From Phyllobacterium bourgognense (GTDB lineage: Bacteria; Pseudomonadota; Alphaproteobacteria; Rhizobiales; Rhizobiaceae): 64,000 bases of DNA. The stretch spans positions 62,001 to 126,000 of the forward strand of contig NZ_QPJM01000013.1 in the NCBI RefSeq assembly GCF_003337575.1, in the 5' to 3' direction. The notes under the pieces are model-generated. The model was given only the letters and a program-made list of their open reading frames with translations, had not been told where the DNA came from and made no database searches. Shown here piece after piece: positions 46,823 through 55,440 of the stretch (its first letter is position 1; each line of letters starts with the position of its first letter). The position numbers and the translations under genes were made by a program.

Positions 46823-47584
46823 TCAGCGACCCCACTTGACCGGTTCGGCCTCACGGGAGACGGGCTCCGATTGTTTATCCACGACCACGGCGCGCGGCGA
46901 GACGATAGCCCGGTCAAACAGTGGCACGCTTCGGCGCTTCATGATCACGATAAGCACAGCGCCGGCGATGATGCCGCCGACATGGGCTGGCCACGACACC
47001 TGTTCCTGCCCGCCCCATACAAGCATTGCGAATTGTGTCACGACCCACAGCACCAGTGGATATATTGCCGGGATGCGCAAGGGAATGCGCCCAAACGCCA
47101 GCACCCAGACCTTTACGCGAGGATGCAGCAGCAGATAGGCGGAGACAATGCCGGCGATGGCGCCAGAAGCGCCGATGAGCGGCGCTTCTGAATCGGGCAG
47201 GATCACGCCATGCAGGAACGCTCCGGCGGCGGCGCACAGAAGATAGAAGATCAGAAACTTGATGTGGCCAAGCGCGTCTTCGACATTGTCGCCGAAAACC
47301 CAGAGGAACAGCATATTGCCGCCGAGATGGAAGATGTCGGCGTGCAGGAAAGCGTAGGTGATGTAGGTGAAATCGGGCGGGACGAAGTAATAACTGGCAG
47401 GCAGAACCGCCATGTCATGGATGATGGCAGGTATGTAACCGAGGCCGATCGCGGCGACATGGGCAGTCTCGCCGTCAACAGCCATGACCAGATAGACAAG
47501 CACGTTGATGACGATCAGCGACAGCGTCACATATTGCAACTTGATGTATTTGAGACTGTTGGCGTCATGCAATGGAATGAACAT
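46823..47584 (-). CDS. Rhomboid-family intramembrane serine protease
   Basis: The 253-residue rhomboid has six or more helices. Catalytic S140 lies in LIGASGAIAG and H201 in WPAHVGGI; the HADIFHLGGNMLFLWVFGDN segment (81-100) is the conserved His-Asn helix. The C-terminal tail is cytosolic and charged. Such proteases cleave membrane proteins within the bilayer; substrate unknown. It stands alone between etfB and the adenosyltransferase gene. Confidence 0.92.
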   Translation of the reverse strand: MFIPLHDANSLKYIKLQYVTLSLIVINVLVYLVMAVDGETAHVAAIGLGYIPAIIHDMAVLPASYYFVPPDFTYITYAFLHADIFHLGGNMLFLWVFGDNVEDALGHIKFLIFYLLCAAAGAFLHGVILPDSEAPLIGASGAIAGIVSAYLLLHPRVKVWVLAFGRIPLRIPAIYPLVLWVVTQFAMLVWGGQEQVSWPAHVGGIIAGAVLIVIMKRRSVPLFDRAIVSPRAVVVDKQSEPVSREAEPVKWGR

Positions 47585-47618
47585 CGGCGCCGGTTCCCTG
47601 CCTCAGCGATTGCGACAT

Positions 47619-48200
47619 TTAGCGGTTATGACCGGGGACCCATAACACGTCCCTCGCGCCATTGTCATTGACCACGCGGGCCGCGACGAAGAGAAAATCC
47701 GACACGCGGTTGATGTATTTCAGGGCGGCCGGTGTGACGGTCTCGTCAGGCTTCTGCGCGAGTTCGACCATGTGCCGCTCGGCGCGGCGCGCCACGGTGC
47801 GGGCAAGGTGCAGCGCGGCGGATGCGGGCGAGCCGCCCGGCAGCACAAAGGAGCGCAATGGCGCAAGGTTTGCGTTCAACCGGTCAATCTCCGCTTCAAG
47901 CCGCAGAACCTGGCTGTCGATAATACGCAAGGGTTCGTAAGGAAGCGTCTGGCCCTTGTCGGGCGTTGCAAGATCGGCACCGAGATCGAAGAGGTCGTTC
48001 TGTATGCCCATAAGCATGGCGTCGAGTTCGGGGAAGGCTTTTTCCGTATGGAGCCGCGCAAGCCCGAGACAAGAATTTGCTTCGTCCACGGTGCCATAGG
48101 CTTCGACGCGAAGATCATGTTTGAGACGCCGTTCGCCACTGCCGAGGCCGGTGGTGCCGTCGTCGCCCGTACGCGTGTAGATCTTGTTGAGCTTGACCAT
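47619..48200 (-). CDS. PduO-type cob(I)alamin adenosyltransferase
   Basis: The 193-residue enzyme transfers adenosyl from ATP to cob(I)alamin, making coenzyme B12. The N-terminal ATP loop is KIYTRTGDDGTTGLGSGERRLK (4-25 as a block). SFVLPGGSPASAALHLARTVARRAER carries the catalytic Arg/Glu residues, and KYINRVSDFLFVAARVVND ends the helical bundle. It belongs functionally with cobS/cobT elsewhere in the window. It follows the HIG1-like gene with a 46-bp palindrome between. Confidence 0.93.
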   Translation of the reverse strand: MVKLNKIYTRTGDDGTTGLGSGERRLKHDLRVEAYGTVDEANSCLGLARLHTEKAFPELDAMLMGIQNDLFDLGADLATPDKGQTLPYEPLRIIDSQVLRLEAEIDRLNANLAPLRSFVLPGGSPASAALHLARTVARRAERHMVELAQKPDETVTPAALKYINRVSDFLFVAARVVNDNGARDVLWVPGHNR

Positions 48201-48229
48201 GAGACAACCTGTCTATCATTCGTTTTTAA

Positions 48230-48275
48230 CGCAATTCCGGACGGAAAACCGCTTCACACTTTTCCTGGAATTGCT
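48230..48275. repeat. 46-bp palindromic repeat GCAATTCCGG...CTGGAATTGC
   Basis: CGCAATTCCGGACGGAAAAC at the left and TTTTCCTGGAATTGCT at the right form an imperfect hairpin. This exact style of element is very common between genes of rhizobia. Here it fills the gap between the stop of the HIG1-like gene and the start of the adenosyltransferase gene. Confidence 0.85.
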
Positions 48276-48473
48276 CTAGCCGGCCGCGCGGTGGAAATAG
48301 ATCGCACCGACGATCAGGATGATGGCGATCAACTGCAGGAAGATGCGCAACTGCATCATCTTGTTGGAGAAGTTGGCGTCGCCGCCTTTCATCATGTTGC
48401 GCAGGCCAATGAGGAGGACGATGGTCACCGCGGCAATTGCCACGAGCGCCAAAAATTTGAAAATGACATCCAT
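48276..48473 (-). CDS. HIG1-like twin transmembrane protein
   Basis: This 65-residue protein has two membrane helices (about 3-25 and 44-62) joined by a polar loop with RNMMKGGDANFSNKMMQLR, the pattern of the HIG1 domain. Alphaproteobacterial HIG1-type proteins are related to mitochondrial supercomplex factors (Rcf1) and may act on cytochrome oxidase. It has no clear operon partner; the adenosyltransferase gene is 75 bp downstream. Confidence 0.85.
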   Translation of the reverse strand: MDVIFKFLALVAIAAVTIVLLIGLRNMMKGGDANFSNKMMQLRIFLQLIAIILIVGAIYFHRAAG

Positions 48474-48516
48474 ACTCTATTCCTTGATCGTCAGACTTGT
48501 CTGCAGTCTGCTCCTG

Positions 48517-49350
48517 TCACGACTGGCTCGCAAGCACGCGATATAGCGCACGTGCGGATAGAAATCTGCGGGCACAGTTTGTAATTTTTGCCGGGCGTGT
48601 CACCAGATAATGGGGTTTGGGACGTGGGCTTTCCAGCGCATGCTTCAGAACGTCATAGACTGCATCCGGACCGAGCTTGAAACGCGACTTGGAGCCGCCG
48701 GCCGCCAGGCGCGCCATGCGGCGGTGGTATACCTCGCGATGAACCGAGTTTTCAATGTCGATATGGCGTTCCATCTGCTTGAGCGCATTGTAATCCAACC
48801 TTGTCGCGATCGGGCCCGGTTCGATCAGCGACACATGGATGCCGGAGCCTTCCAGTTCCATGCGCTGCACCAGCATCAGCCCTTCGACCGCGAATTTGGA
48901 TGCGACATAGGCGCCGCGCCATTTCATCGGTACGAGGCCAAGGATGGACGAGCAATGAACGATCCTGCCATGGCCCTGCTTGCGCATGACGGGAACAATG
49001 TGCTGCGTCAGCTCATGCCAGCCGAAGAAATTGACGTCGAACTGCTCCCGCAGTCCGGCGATTGGCAAGTCTTCGACCGCCCCCGGCAAAGCGTTGGCAC
49101 CATTGTTGAAGAGGGCATCCAGCGTGCCGCCGGTTTCGCCGAGCACTGCTTTGACCAGGGCGGCGATGGAGTCCGGTTCGCGGTAGTCGAGATAGTGGGC
49201 AGACAGGCCATCCGCCTTCAACGCTTCGATATCCATTGGCTGCCTGGCGGTGGCAAAGACAGTCCAACCATCTGCCTTCAGCGCCCGGGCACAATGGGCA
49301 CCTATCCCGCTGGAACATCCTGTGATCAAAATCGTTCTGGAACGGGCCAT
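48517..49350 (-). CDS. Short-chain dehydrogenase/reductase
   Basis: The 277-residue classical SDR has TGCSSGIG (10-17) for NAD(P) binding, an NNGA motif (NNGANAL), catalytic S134/S135, Y148 and K152 (YVASK). The C terminus (SRFKLGPDAVYDVLKHALESPRPKPHYLVT block) is typical of SDRs acting on lipids or steroids of unknown identity. It is divergent from the YihY gene. Confidence 0.9.
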   Translation of the reverse strand: MARSRTILITGCSSGIGAHCARALKADGWTVFATARQPMDIEALKADGLSAHYLDYREPDSIAALVKAVLGETGGTLDALFNNGANALPGAVEDLPIAGLREQFDVNFFGWHELTQHIVPVMRKQGHGRIVHCSSILGLVPMKWRGAYVASKFAVEGLMLVQRMELEGSGIHVSLIEPGPIATRLDYNALKQMERHIDIENSVHREVYHRRMARLAAGGSKSRFKLGPDAVYDVLKHALESPRPKPHYLVTRPAKITNCARRFLSARALYRVLASQS

Positions 49351-49443
49351 GTTTACCGGATGTTTTTAGTGATTGAATGAAAAGACTTCACATATTCGCC
49401 GGCGCCTTGCAATCTGCTCAGTTGAAGGGGCGAACAATCATCG

Positions 49444-50298
49444 ATGCGTAGGGCAAGATCTTTTCTTTGGCGTATTGTCGCCGATACATGGCGGCATTTC
49501 AGCACCGATGACGGGTGGGCGCTCGCAAGCCACGTTGCCCTTTCGGCAATTCTCGCGCTTTTTCCGTTTCTGATCTTTGCGACTTCGCTTGCAAGTTTCC
49601 TTGGCGCAAGCGCCTTCACGGATACTGCTGTTCATGTGATCTTCGATACATGGCCGGAGGTGATCGCCAAGCCGATTGCCCAGGAGGTGCGCAATGTTCT
49701 CAATATCCAGCGCGGAGGCCTTCTGACGATCAGCGTTATTGCGGCAGCCTATTTTGCCTCAAACGGCATTGAAGCGTTGCGGGTGGCCCTCAACCGTGCC
49801 TATCGCGTGATCGATACGCGTTCGATCGTCTATTGCCGGCTGCAAAGCCTCGGCTATGTCATTGTCGCAACGATAGGTATCATGGCCATCAGCTTCCTGC
49901 TGATCCTTGCGCCGCTCGCCATGCGTATCGCGACGATCTATATCCCGGAACTTGTTCTTGTGTCAGGAACGATCGGCTTCTGGCGTTATTGCATTGCTTC
50001 GGCGGTGCTCATCATTGGCCTTTTGGTCGTGCACCTGTGGCTCCCCGCGGGCCATCGGACCTTCATGGAGATACTACCGGGCGTCCTGCTGACGCTAATT
50101 GCCTGGACTGTTGGCGCTACGATCTTTGCAAGCTATCTCGAGACCTTTGCAACCTATGTGTCGACATATGCGGGCCTCGCATCGATCATGGCGGCGATCG
50201 TTTTCCTCTATATCGTCGCGGCGATCTTCATTATTGGCGCGGAGATCAATGCCGCGATCATCCGTTACTGGGAAATCGAGGAAGCCACGCGTCTCTGA
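49444..50298 (+). CDS. YihY/BrkB family membrane protein
   Basis: This 284-residue protein has six predicted helices. The family signature DDGWALASHVALSAILALFPFLIF lies near the N terminus (about 22-45), and FASYLETFATYVSTYAGLASIMAAIVFLYI near the C terminus. The family was once annotated as RNase BN in error. Function unsettled; a transport or envelope role is assumed. Its last 34 bp overlap the convergent DMT gene. Confidence 0.88.
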   Translation: MRRARSFLWRIVADTWRHFSTDDGWALASHVALSAILALFPFLIFATSLASFLGASAFTDTAVHVIFDTWPEVIAKPIAQEVRNVLNIQRGGLLTISVIAAAYFASNGIEALRVALNRAYRVIDTRSIVYCRLQSLGYVIVATIGIMAISFLLILAPLAMRIATIYIPELVLVSGTIGFWRYCIASAVLIIGLLVVHLWLPAGHRTFMEILPGVLLTLIAWTVGATIFASYLETFATYVSTYAGLASIMAAIVFLYIVAAIFIIGAEINAAIIRYWEIEEATRL

Positions 50299-51149
50299 CC
50301 TGTCGAGAGGGCCACGCCTAGGCTGGCAATGACCATTCCCACCAACTGAAATGGTGTCAGTGTCTCGCCGAACAGCGCATAGGCCATCAGTGCCGTGACA
50401 CCCGGGACGAGATAGAACAGCGATGCGACCTTGGACACCGCGCCCTGATTGATGAGCAGCATCAGCAGAAGCACGGCCCCGATCGACAGGACGAATACCA
50501 GCCAGAACATGGCGAATATCAATTCGCCCGACCAGATTATCGTGTGGGTCTCCAGGGACAGCGAGAATATGCCGGTGAGGACGGCAGCGCCAAGATATTG
50601 CAGCGTCGTACCCGCCTTCAGATCGATAGTGCCGACGAAGCGTTTCTGCCAGACGGTGCCGATGCTGATGGCGACAACTGAAAAGATTGCTGCCGAAACG
50701 GTCGCCGGGGTGATGCCGCCGGCGGAAATGACGAGCTTCGGCCAAAGGACCATGGCGACGCCGATGCAGCCGACGGCAAGCCCGGCCCAATGGCGCGGCT
50801 GGATGGTTTCGCCGAGTACCAACCCCGCGATCAGCGCTGTGATCAAGGGCTGCAGTCCGACGACGAGTGCCGACATGCCTGCGGGCAATCCATTGTGAAT
50901 GGCCCAGAAGGCGGCGCCGAGATAGGCCCCGTGAATGAGGCACCCCGCAATGATCGCGTGCATTGCACCACGTTTGCTGGGCCAATGATTGCCATCGAGT
51001 ACCACCCAGACGCCAAGGATAGCGCCCGCGATCAAAAACCGTACCGTGAGGAAATAGAACGGCTCCATATAGGGCATGGCATAGCGCGCGCCGATGAAGC
51101 CGGTGGCCCAAAGGACGACGAACAGAGCGGGAAAATAGCGGACAGGCAT
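50265..51149 (-). CDS. DMT-family transporter (EamA)
   Basis: About 294 residues from MPVRYFPALFVVLWATGFIG; an ATG nine codons upstream (51176) is also possible and neither has a good ribosome site. Ten helices in two EamA repeats: RYAMPYMEPFYFLTVRFLIAG is the first-repeat signature. Likely a metabolite exporter; substrate unknown. Overlaps the YihY gene by 34 bp at the 3' ends. Confidence 0.86.
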   Translation of the reverse strand: MPVRYFPALFVVLWATGFIGARYAMPYMEPFYFLTVRFLIAGAILGVWVVLDGNHWPSKRGAMHAIIAGCLIHGAYLGAAFWAIHNGLPAGMSALVVGLQPLITALIAGLVLGETIQPRHWAGLAVGCIGVAMVLWPKLVISAGGITPATVSAAIFSVVAISIGTVWQKRFVGTIDLKAGTTLQYLGAAVLTGIFSLSLETHTIIWSGELIFAMFWLVFVLSIGAVLLLMLLINQGAVSKVASLFYLVPGVTALMAYALFGETLTPFQLVGMVIASLGVALSTGQRRVASSISQ

Positions 51150-51216
51150 AGTCACGGGACCGGATCGGGAATGCATTGTGGTGCTGATCTATACCGGAAC
51201 GAGCAGAGGCGATAGA

Positions 51217-52077
51217 TCACAACCCGATGATAGCGTGTATCTCCTGACAGGTGACACCTTCTTGCCGCAGTGAACGCAACGCGGTGTCCTTGCGGCTTTT
51301 CGAAAGTTTCTCCCCGTCGTGATCCAGGATAAGTGCATGGTGATGATAGAGAGGTGGCTCGATATCGAATATCCGCTGCAGCAGGCGATGGACGCTGGTC
51401 GCCTGGAAAAGGTCCTTGCCGCGCACGACGTGGGTGATGCCTTGCAATGCATCGTCGATCACGACGGATAGATGATAGCTCGTCGGCATATCTTTTCGTG
51501 CAATGATGACGTCACCCCAAACGCGGGGTGCGGCTTCGATCACGCGGTTCTCAGGTGCAAGTTCGGTCCAGAAAAGTGGCTCGCCGATATGTTCGAGTGC
51601 GCGGTCCATGTTCAAACGCCATGAAAACGGCTGTCCTTCACTGATACGCCGTTCTCGCTCAGTGTTCGAAAGCTGCCGGTCTGTCGGCGGATAGAGCAGT
51701 GCTCCGTCCGGATCGCGCGGCCAACCCGCATTTCCGCCAAGGCTTTCGATTTCGTGTTTGATCTCGCCGCGGCTTAGAAACGCTGGATAAACAAGTTCCA
51801 TATCGATCAGTCGATCGAGCGCGTCGCGGTAGACAGCGAAGTGTTCCGACTGGCGGCGGACCGGCTTCTCCCAATCGAAGCCGATCCAGTTCAGATCCTC
51901 CTGCATGGCCTGTTCGAGTTTTGGGGTGCAGCGCTCCCGGTCGATATCTTCCATGCGCAGGAGCAATCTGCCGCCTGCATCGCGCGCCATCTGCTGGTTG
52001 AGCAACGCGGAATAGGCATGGCCGAGGTGCAGATGGCCATTGGGGCTGGGAGCAAAACGGAATACCGGAACTGTCAT
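51217..52077 (-). CDS. gluQ: Glutamyl-Q tRNA(Asp) synthetase
   Basis: A truncated glutamyl-tRNA synthetase paralogue that charges the queuosine base of tRNA-Asp with glutamate. From MTVPVFRFAPSPNG it has 286 residues, without the anticodon-binding domain. HIGH-like HLHLGH is at 15-20 and the KMSKS-like loop is KLSKSRKD. The cysteines of the zinc site in the E. coli enzyme (YPCSC) are missing (YPAFLSRGE), so this version is zinc-free. Its presence fits the queuosine-precursor transporter at 14248. The longer reading upstream overlaps the divergent alkA. Confidence 0.92.
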   Translation of the reverse strand: MTVPVFRFAPSPNGHLHLGHAYSALLNQQMARDAGGRLLLRMEDIDRERCTPKLEQAMQEDLNWIGFDWEKPVRRQSEHFAVYRDALDRLIDMELVYPAFLSRGEIKHEIESLGGNAGWPRDPDGALLYPPTDRQLSNTERERRISEGQPFSWRLNMDRALEHIGEPLFWTELAPENRVIEAAPRVWGDVIIARKDMPTSYHLSVVIDDALQGITHVVRGKDLFQATSVHRLLQRIFDIEPPLYHHHALILDHDGEKLSKSRKDTALRSLRQEGVTCQEIHAIIGL

Positions 52078-52157
52078 GAGTGATGAGTAGCGTTCTTGCG
52101 TGGGTATCGAAGCAATTGATACGGTGTTTCCCAAACGAAGCAAAGTGAACGATTGCA

Positions 52158-52802
52158 ATGCGCAGAATTGATACGCTCGAGGATATTGCGGAAGGACTGG
52201 AAGCCTTGCTGCAGACCCACCCCGAACTTGCGGCGATAGCCGAACGCGCTGGCCCGCTGCCGCTGCGCCGCTCTGTCCCGGGCTTCGAGAGCCTCGCCTC
52301 GGTGATCGTTTCGCAGCAGGTCTCGAAGGCCAGCGCCGATTCGATCTGGAAGCGGCTTGTCAGCATCATCGATCCTCTGACGCCGGAAAACTATCTTGCT
52401 GCCGGCGAGGAGGCGTGGCGGGTTGCCGGCCTCTCCCGCGCCAAACAGGCCACTCTCGCCCGGATCAGCGAAGCGGTTATCGCCGGAGAACTCGATCTTG
52501 CTGCTTTGGCGGATATGCCGATCGCCGAGGCCATGCAGGTCATGACCAATGTGAAGGGCATCGGGCCCTGGACGGCGGAAGTCTACTTGCTGTTTTCGGC
52601 AGGCCATGCGGATGTCTTCCCGTCGGGCGACGTCGCGCTTCAGCACGCCTACGCCCATGCCTATGGCGAATCAGTGCGGCCGGACTCCAAGGCGTTACGG
52701 CTCTTTGCCGAGCGCTGGACCCCGTGGCGCGGTGTTGCCGCCCGACTTTTCTGGGCTTACTATGCCGCTACGCGTGGCCGCGATGGCACACCAGTGCCAT
52801 GA
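52158..52802 (+). CDS. DNA-3-methyladenine glycosylase II (AlkA-like)
   Basis: The 214-residue HhH-GPD base-excision glycosylase removes alkylated bases. Helix-hairpin-helix region VKGIGPWTAEVYLLF (132-146), then catalytic Asp in the ADVFPSGDVAL segment (D158). It lacks the AlkA N-terminal domain, as in the short AlkA/Mag forms. Divergent from gluQ (81 bp). Confidence 0.9.
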   Translation: MRRIDTLEDIAEGLEALLQTHPELAAIAERAGPLPLRRSVPGFESLASVIVSQQVSKASADSIWKRLVSIIDPLTPENYLAAGEEAWRVAGLSRAKQATLARISEAVIAGELDLAALADMPIAEAMQVMTNVKGIGPWTAEVYLLFSAGHADVFPSGDVALQHAYAHAYGESVRPDSKALRLFAERWTPWRGVAARLFWAYYAATRGRDGTPVP

Positions 52803-52888
52803 AGTTGAAATAACGGGGTTTTTCCTTAGCAAACACCGCAATTTGCTTCACATTCCTGTCACGTCCAGCTTACAATAATGCAAGCCTG

Positions 52889-53470
52889 ATGGTTGGATTG
52901 GGAGTTGATTCCTTGACAATAGCCGTCTCGCCGGACGGGTTACCGGCTCTGGTACTCAATGCGGACTACCGTCCGCTCAGTTATTACCCCTTGTCGCTCT
53001 GGTCCTGGCAGGACGCGATCAAGGCGGTTTTTCTTGACCGTGTGAACATCGTCGCCGAATATGAGCACGAGGTTTCCTCGCCCTCCTTCGCGATGCGGCT
53101 GCCCAGCGTGGTATCGCTCAAGACCTACATCAAACCCTCGCGCAATCCTGCCTTTACCCGGTTCAACGTCTTCCTGCGCGACCGGTTCGAATGCCAATAT
53201 TGCGGCTCGGAAGAAGATCTGACTTTCGATCACGTCATCCCGCGCTGTGCCGGCGGCGAAACGATCTGGGAGAATGTCGTGGCGGCCTGTTCACCCTGCA
53301 ATCTTCGCAAGGGCGGTCTGATGCCTAACCGTGCCAAAATGTGGCCGCGGCAGAAGCCCTATGAGCCGACGGTGCATGATCTGCACAATAACGGTCGGCT
53401 GTTTCCGCCAAACCATCTACACGAAAGCTGGATGGATTATCTGTACTGGGATGTCGAGCTGGAACCCTAA
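52889..53470 (+). CDS. HNH endonuclease
   Basis: The 193-residue protein with an HNH domain at about 100-150: CQYCGS (first Cys pair), FDHVIPRCAGGETIWENVVAACSPCN (catalytic His, Asn, second Cys pair). The N terminus LNADYRPLSYYPLSLWSWQDAIKAVF is the block seen in the widespread housekeeping HNH proteins of proteobacteria and cyanobacteria, which have no known restriction partner. The stop codon touches the left end of repeat copy G. Confidence 0.9.
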   Translation: MVGLGVDSLTIAVSPDGLPALVLNADYRPLSYYPLSLWSWQDAIKAVFLDRVNIVAEYEHEVSSPSFAMRLPSVVSLKTYIKPSRNPAFTRFNVFLRDRFECQYCGSEEDLTFDHVIPRCAGGETIWENVVAACSPCNLRKGGLMPNRAKMWPRQKPYEPTVHDLHNNGRLFPPNHLHESWMDYLYWDVELEP

Positions 53471-53608
53471 AACCTCTGCCAATCCACCCCGATGGCCATC
53501 TGATGTGGTTTTCTGCGCTTCCGGTGCTCACGTACAATATGTACGCTGCGCTCCGGTTCTCGAAAACCGCACCAGCTGACTCAGCGGGATGAATTCTCAG
53601 AGGGTTTT
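53469..53608. repeat. Palindromic dispersed repeat, copy G (type II)
   Basis: A 140-bp imperfect palindrome with outer arms AAAACCTCTG and CAGAGGGTTTT, inner arms CTTCCGGTGCTCACGTAC and GTACGCTGCGCTCCGGTTC, loop AATAT. It begins inside the HNH stop codon and ends 51 bp from the convergent dsbB stop. Confidence 0.92.
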
Positions 53609-53658
53609 TGCGTTGCGGCCTAAAGAAGGGAAAGAGCTTTGGAGTTTCTCTCCACCAG

Positions 53659-54165
53659 CTAGGCGGACTTAGCAGCTCCCCGGAAAGCGACAATCACCAA
53701 GATCAAACTGGCGATGGCATTCCAGCCGGCAAAGGACAGGCCAAATACGCGCAGCGCAGCCGTATCGCATGCGGGCGGGTGAATGGCGTTCATATCCTTC
53801 AGGAGATTACCCGCATCGGTGGTGATTGACATGGATACCGCGGTGCAATCCGTCGGTCCGGCCCAGAACTTCCATTCAACGCCCGCATGGAAGACGGCGA
53901 GGCCGAGGCCAATGAGCATCAGGAGGCCGCCAAGCGCCAGCAGGAGGCGCGTAAGGCCCACTGGCCATTTCAGGCTGGACGAGGCAACAGCCAATGCCAT
54001 CAGCGGAATACCGGCATAATAGGGAAAGCGCTGTTCCAGGCACAATTTGCAGGGGAGATAGCCACCAATGTATTGAAAGCCGAGCGCGGACCCGACCGTG
54101 AAAACCATTGCGAGGAGGAGAAATACAGCCGTCTTGAAATGGCCGGAGGAATTCGTTGCACTCAT
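53659..54165 (-). CDS. dsbB: Disulfide bond formation protein DsbB
   Basis: The 168-residue four-helix membrane protein reoxidises DsbA and passes electrons to quinones. First redox pair C39-K-L-C42 (YLPCKLCLEQRFPYY), second pair C107 and C133 in the second periplasmic loop. It lies 33 bp downstream of the YqaA gene on the same strand; a two-gene operon is likely. Confidence 0.9.
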   Translation of the reverse strand: MSATNSSGHFKTAVFLLLAMVFTVGSALGFQYIGGYLPCKLCLEQRFPYYAGIPLMALAVASSSLKWPVGLTRLLLALGGLLMLIGLGLAVFHAGVEWKFWAGPTDCTAVSMSITTDAGNLLKDMNAIHPPACDTAALRVFGLSFAGWNAIASLILVIVAFRGAAKSA

Positions 54166-54198
54166 ACTATCTTGACGTCCTCATTCATGGCGACCGGT

Positions 54199-54789
54199 TT
54201 ACAACTGGGTGTAGTGGAACAGAGCATAGAGCAAAATCAGGACAAGCGCTGCCGCGCCAGCGATCAGGCCAAGCCGTTTTTCGATGAAGTGGCGAATGGG
54301 TTCGCCGTAACGCCGCAAAAGCCAGGCAAGGAAGAGAAACCGCGCGCCGCGCGCGAGCACCGCCGAGACGATGAACAGCCAGATATTGATACCTGCCGCT
54401 CCGGAAAGGATCGTCACGACCTTGATCGGCGGCAGGTGGGCAAGGCCCGATGTGACCAGCAGGAGCAGGATCGCATCGGCGCTGGTCGAACCGCGCAATT
54501 GTTCGAAGGCATCGAGCTTGCCGTACATTTCGAGGATCGGCTTCGCCAATGTTTCATAGGCGTAGTAGCCGAGCAGCCAGCCCGCTATGCCACCGAGGAC
54601 AGACGCTATGGTTGCCACCAGCGCATAGCGGTAGGCGCGCTGCGGACGCGCTAGTGCCATTGGCAGGAACAGCACATCGGCGGGGACAAGGAATACCGAG
54701 CTTTCAATGAATGCGATGACGGCAAGCCAGACTTCCGCCGATTTGCGCGCAGCCAGAGACATGGTCCAATCGTATAGTCTGCGCAGCAT
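54199..54789 (-). CDS. YqaA-like membrane protein (VTT/DedA superfamily)
   Basis: The 196-residue protein has about five helices. FIESSVFLVPADVLFLPMALARP and GGIAGWLLGYYAYETL form the VTT/SNARE-associated core. DedA-superfamily proteins are linked to lipid (undecaprenyl-phosphate, phosphatidylethanolamine) flipping, but the YqaA branch is untested. Upstream of dsbB on the same strand. A TTG codon just before the ATG at 54789 is not needed. Confidence 0.85.
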   Translation of the reverse strand: MLRRLYDWTMSLAARKSAEVWLAVIAFIESSVFLVPADVLFLPMALARPQRAYRYALVATIASVLGGIAGWLLGYYAYETLAKPILEMYGKLDAFEQLRGSTSADAILLLLVTSGLAHLPPIKVVTILSGAAGINIWLFIVSAVLARGARFLFLAWLLRRYGEPIRHFIEKRLGLIAGAAALVLILLYALFHYTQL

Positions 54790-54836
54790 CAAGTCGGTTC
54801 CTGTGGGGGAGGCTATTTGAAAAGTCGGGTGATCTT

Positions 54837-54982
54837 AGGGTCTGTCGATATTCACGCCATGACGGCCTGCAAATGGCGTTTTTCTCCGCTTCCGGTGCTC
54901 ATGAACGAATATGTTCGCTGCGCTCCGGTTCTCGAAAACCACCATTCTCGGCTCGCCCCGACCTCGAATCTCGCCGGACCCT
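54837..54982. repeat. Palindromic dispersed repeat, copy H (mosaic of types I and II)
   Basis: A 146-bp palindrome with outer arms AGGGTCTGTCGA and CGCCGGACCCT. The left half has the type I block GCAAATGGCGTTTTTCT but then the type II CGCTTCCGG and GGTTCTCG, with a diverged loop TGAACGAATATGTTCG. Compensating changes keep the stem paired. Confidence 0.92.
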
Positions 54983-55120
54983 AGAGCAAACCGCAGCCAA
55001 ATGGAATCGTTTCGCTCAATTTTTGCCAAAGCTGTCTTCATGGGCCACCTGCCTCTATTTGTCTCGTGCGGGCAGGGCAACACACGACTGTGTTACATTC
55101 AAGAAATCATCTTATTGCTG
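54983..55120. other. Intergenic stretch before tRNA-Leu
   Basis: I see no gene or repeat between repeat copy H and the tRNA promoter. The 400-bp gap between YqaA and tRNA-Leu is otherwise filled by copy H and the promoter entry. Confidence 0.5.
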
Positions 55121-55149
55121 TTGACCGAAGGGTGGCTCTGCATGTATTT
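55121..55149 (+). promoter_or_regulatory. Candidate promoter of tRNA-Leu
   Basis: TTGACC (55121-55126), 17 bp, GTATTT (55144-55149), followed 44 bp later by the tRNA. The -35 box is good, the -10 box weak. Confidence 0.5.
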
Positions 55150-55193
55150 GGCTTTTTACGGTCGTGGGTTCACCCGTGTCCGACGCTCTTGCG

Positions 55194-55278
55194 GCCCCCT
55201 TGGCGGAATTGGTAGACGCGCCTGACTCAAAATCAGGTTCCGAAAGGAGTGCTGGTTCGATTCCGGCAGGGGGCACCA
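55194..55278 (+). tRNA. tRNA-Leu (anticodon CAA), CCA encoded
   Basis: An 85-nt class II tRNA: acceptor GCCCCCT/AGGGGGC, discriminator A, genomic CCA, D arm TGGCGGAATTGGTAGACGCG, anticodon stem CCTGA/TCAGG with loop CTCAAAA (anticodon CAA), a short variable arm TTCCGAAAGGAGT and T loop GTTCGATTC. Confidence 0.97.
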
Positions 55279-55440
55279 CTTTTCAAGGTAGTATCGCAGT
55301 TTTTCAATGTGTTAAGGCTGCTCAGGTCTTAGTGATCCATCTTTGTGTCCGCCGTCAACAATTTGCTGTCGCGTGGCGTGACAGTCGCAAAACTTCCCGG
55401 CAGATGCGGCAGAGAACCTGACAAAACCTGTCATTCGGCA

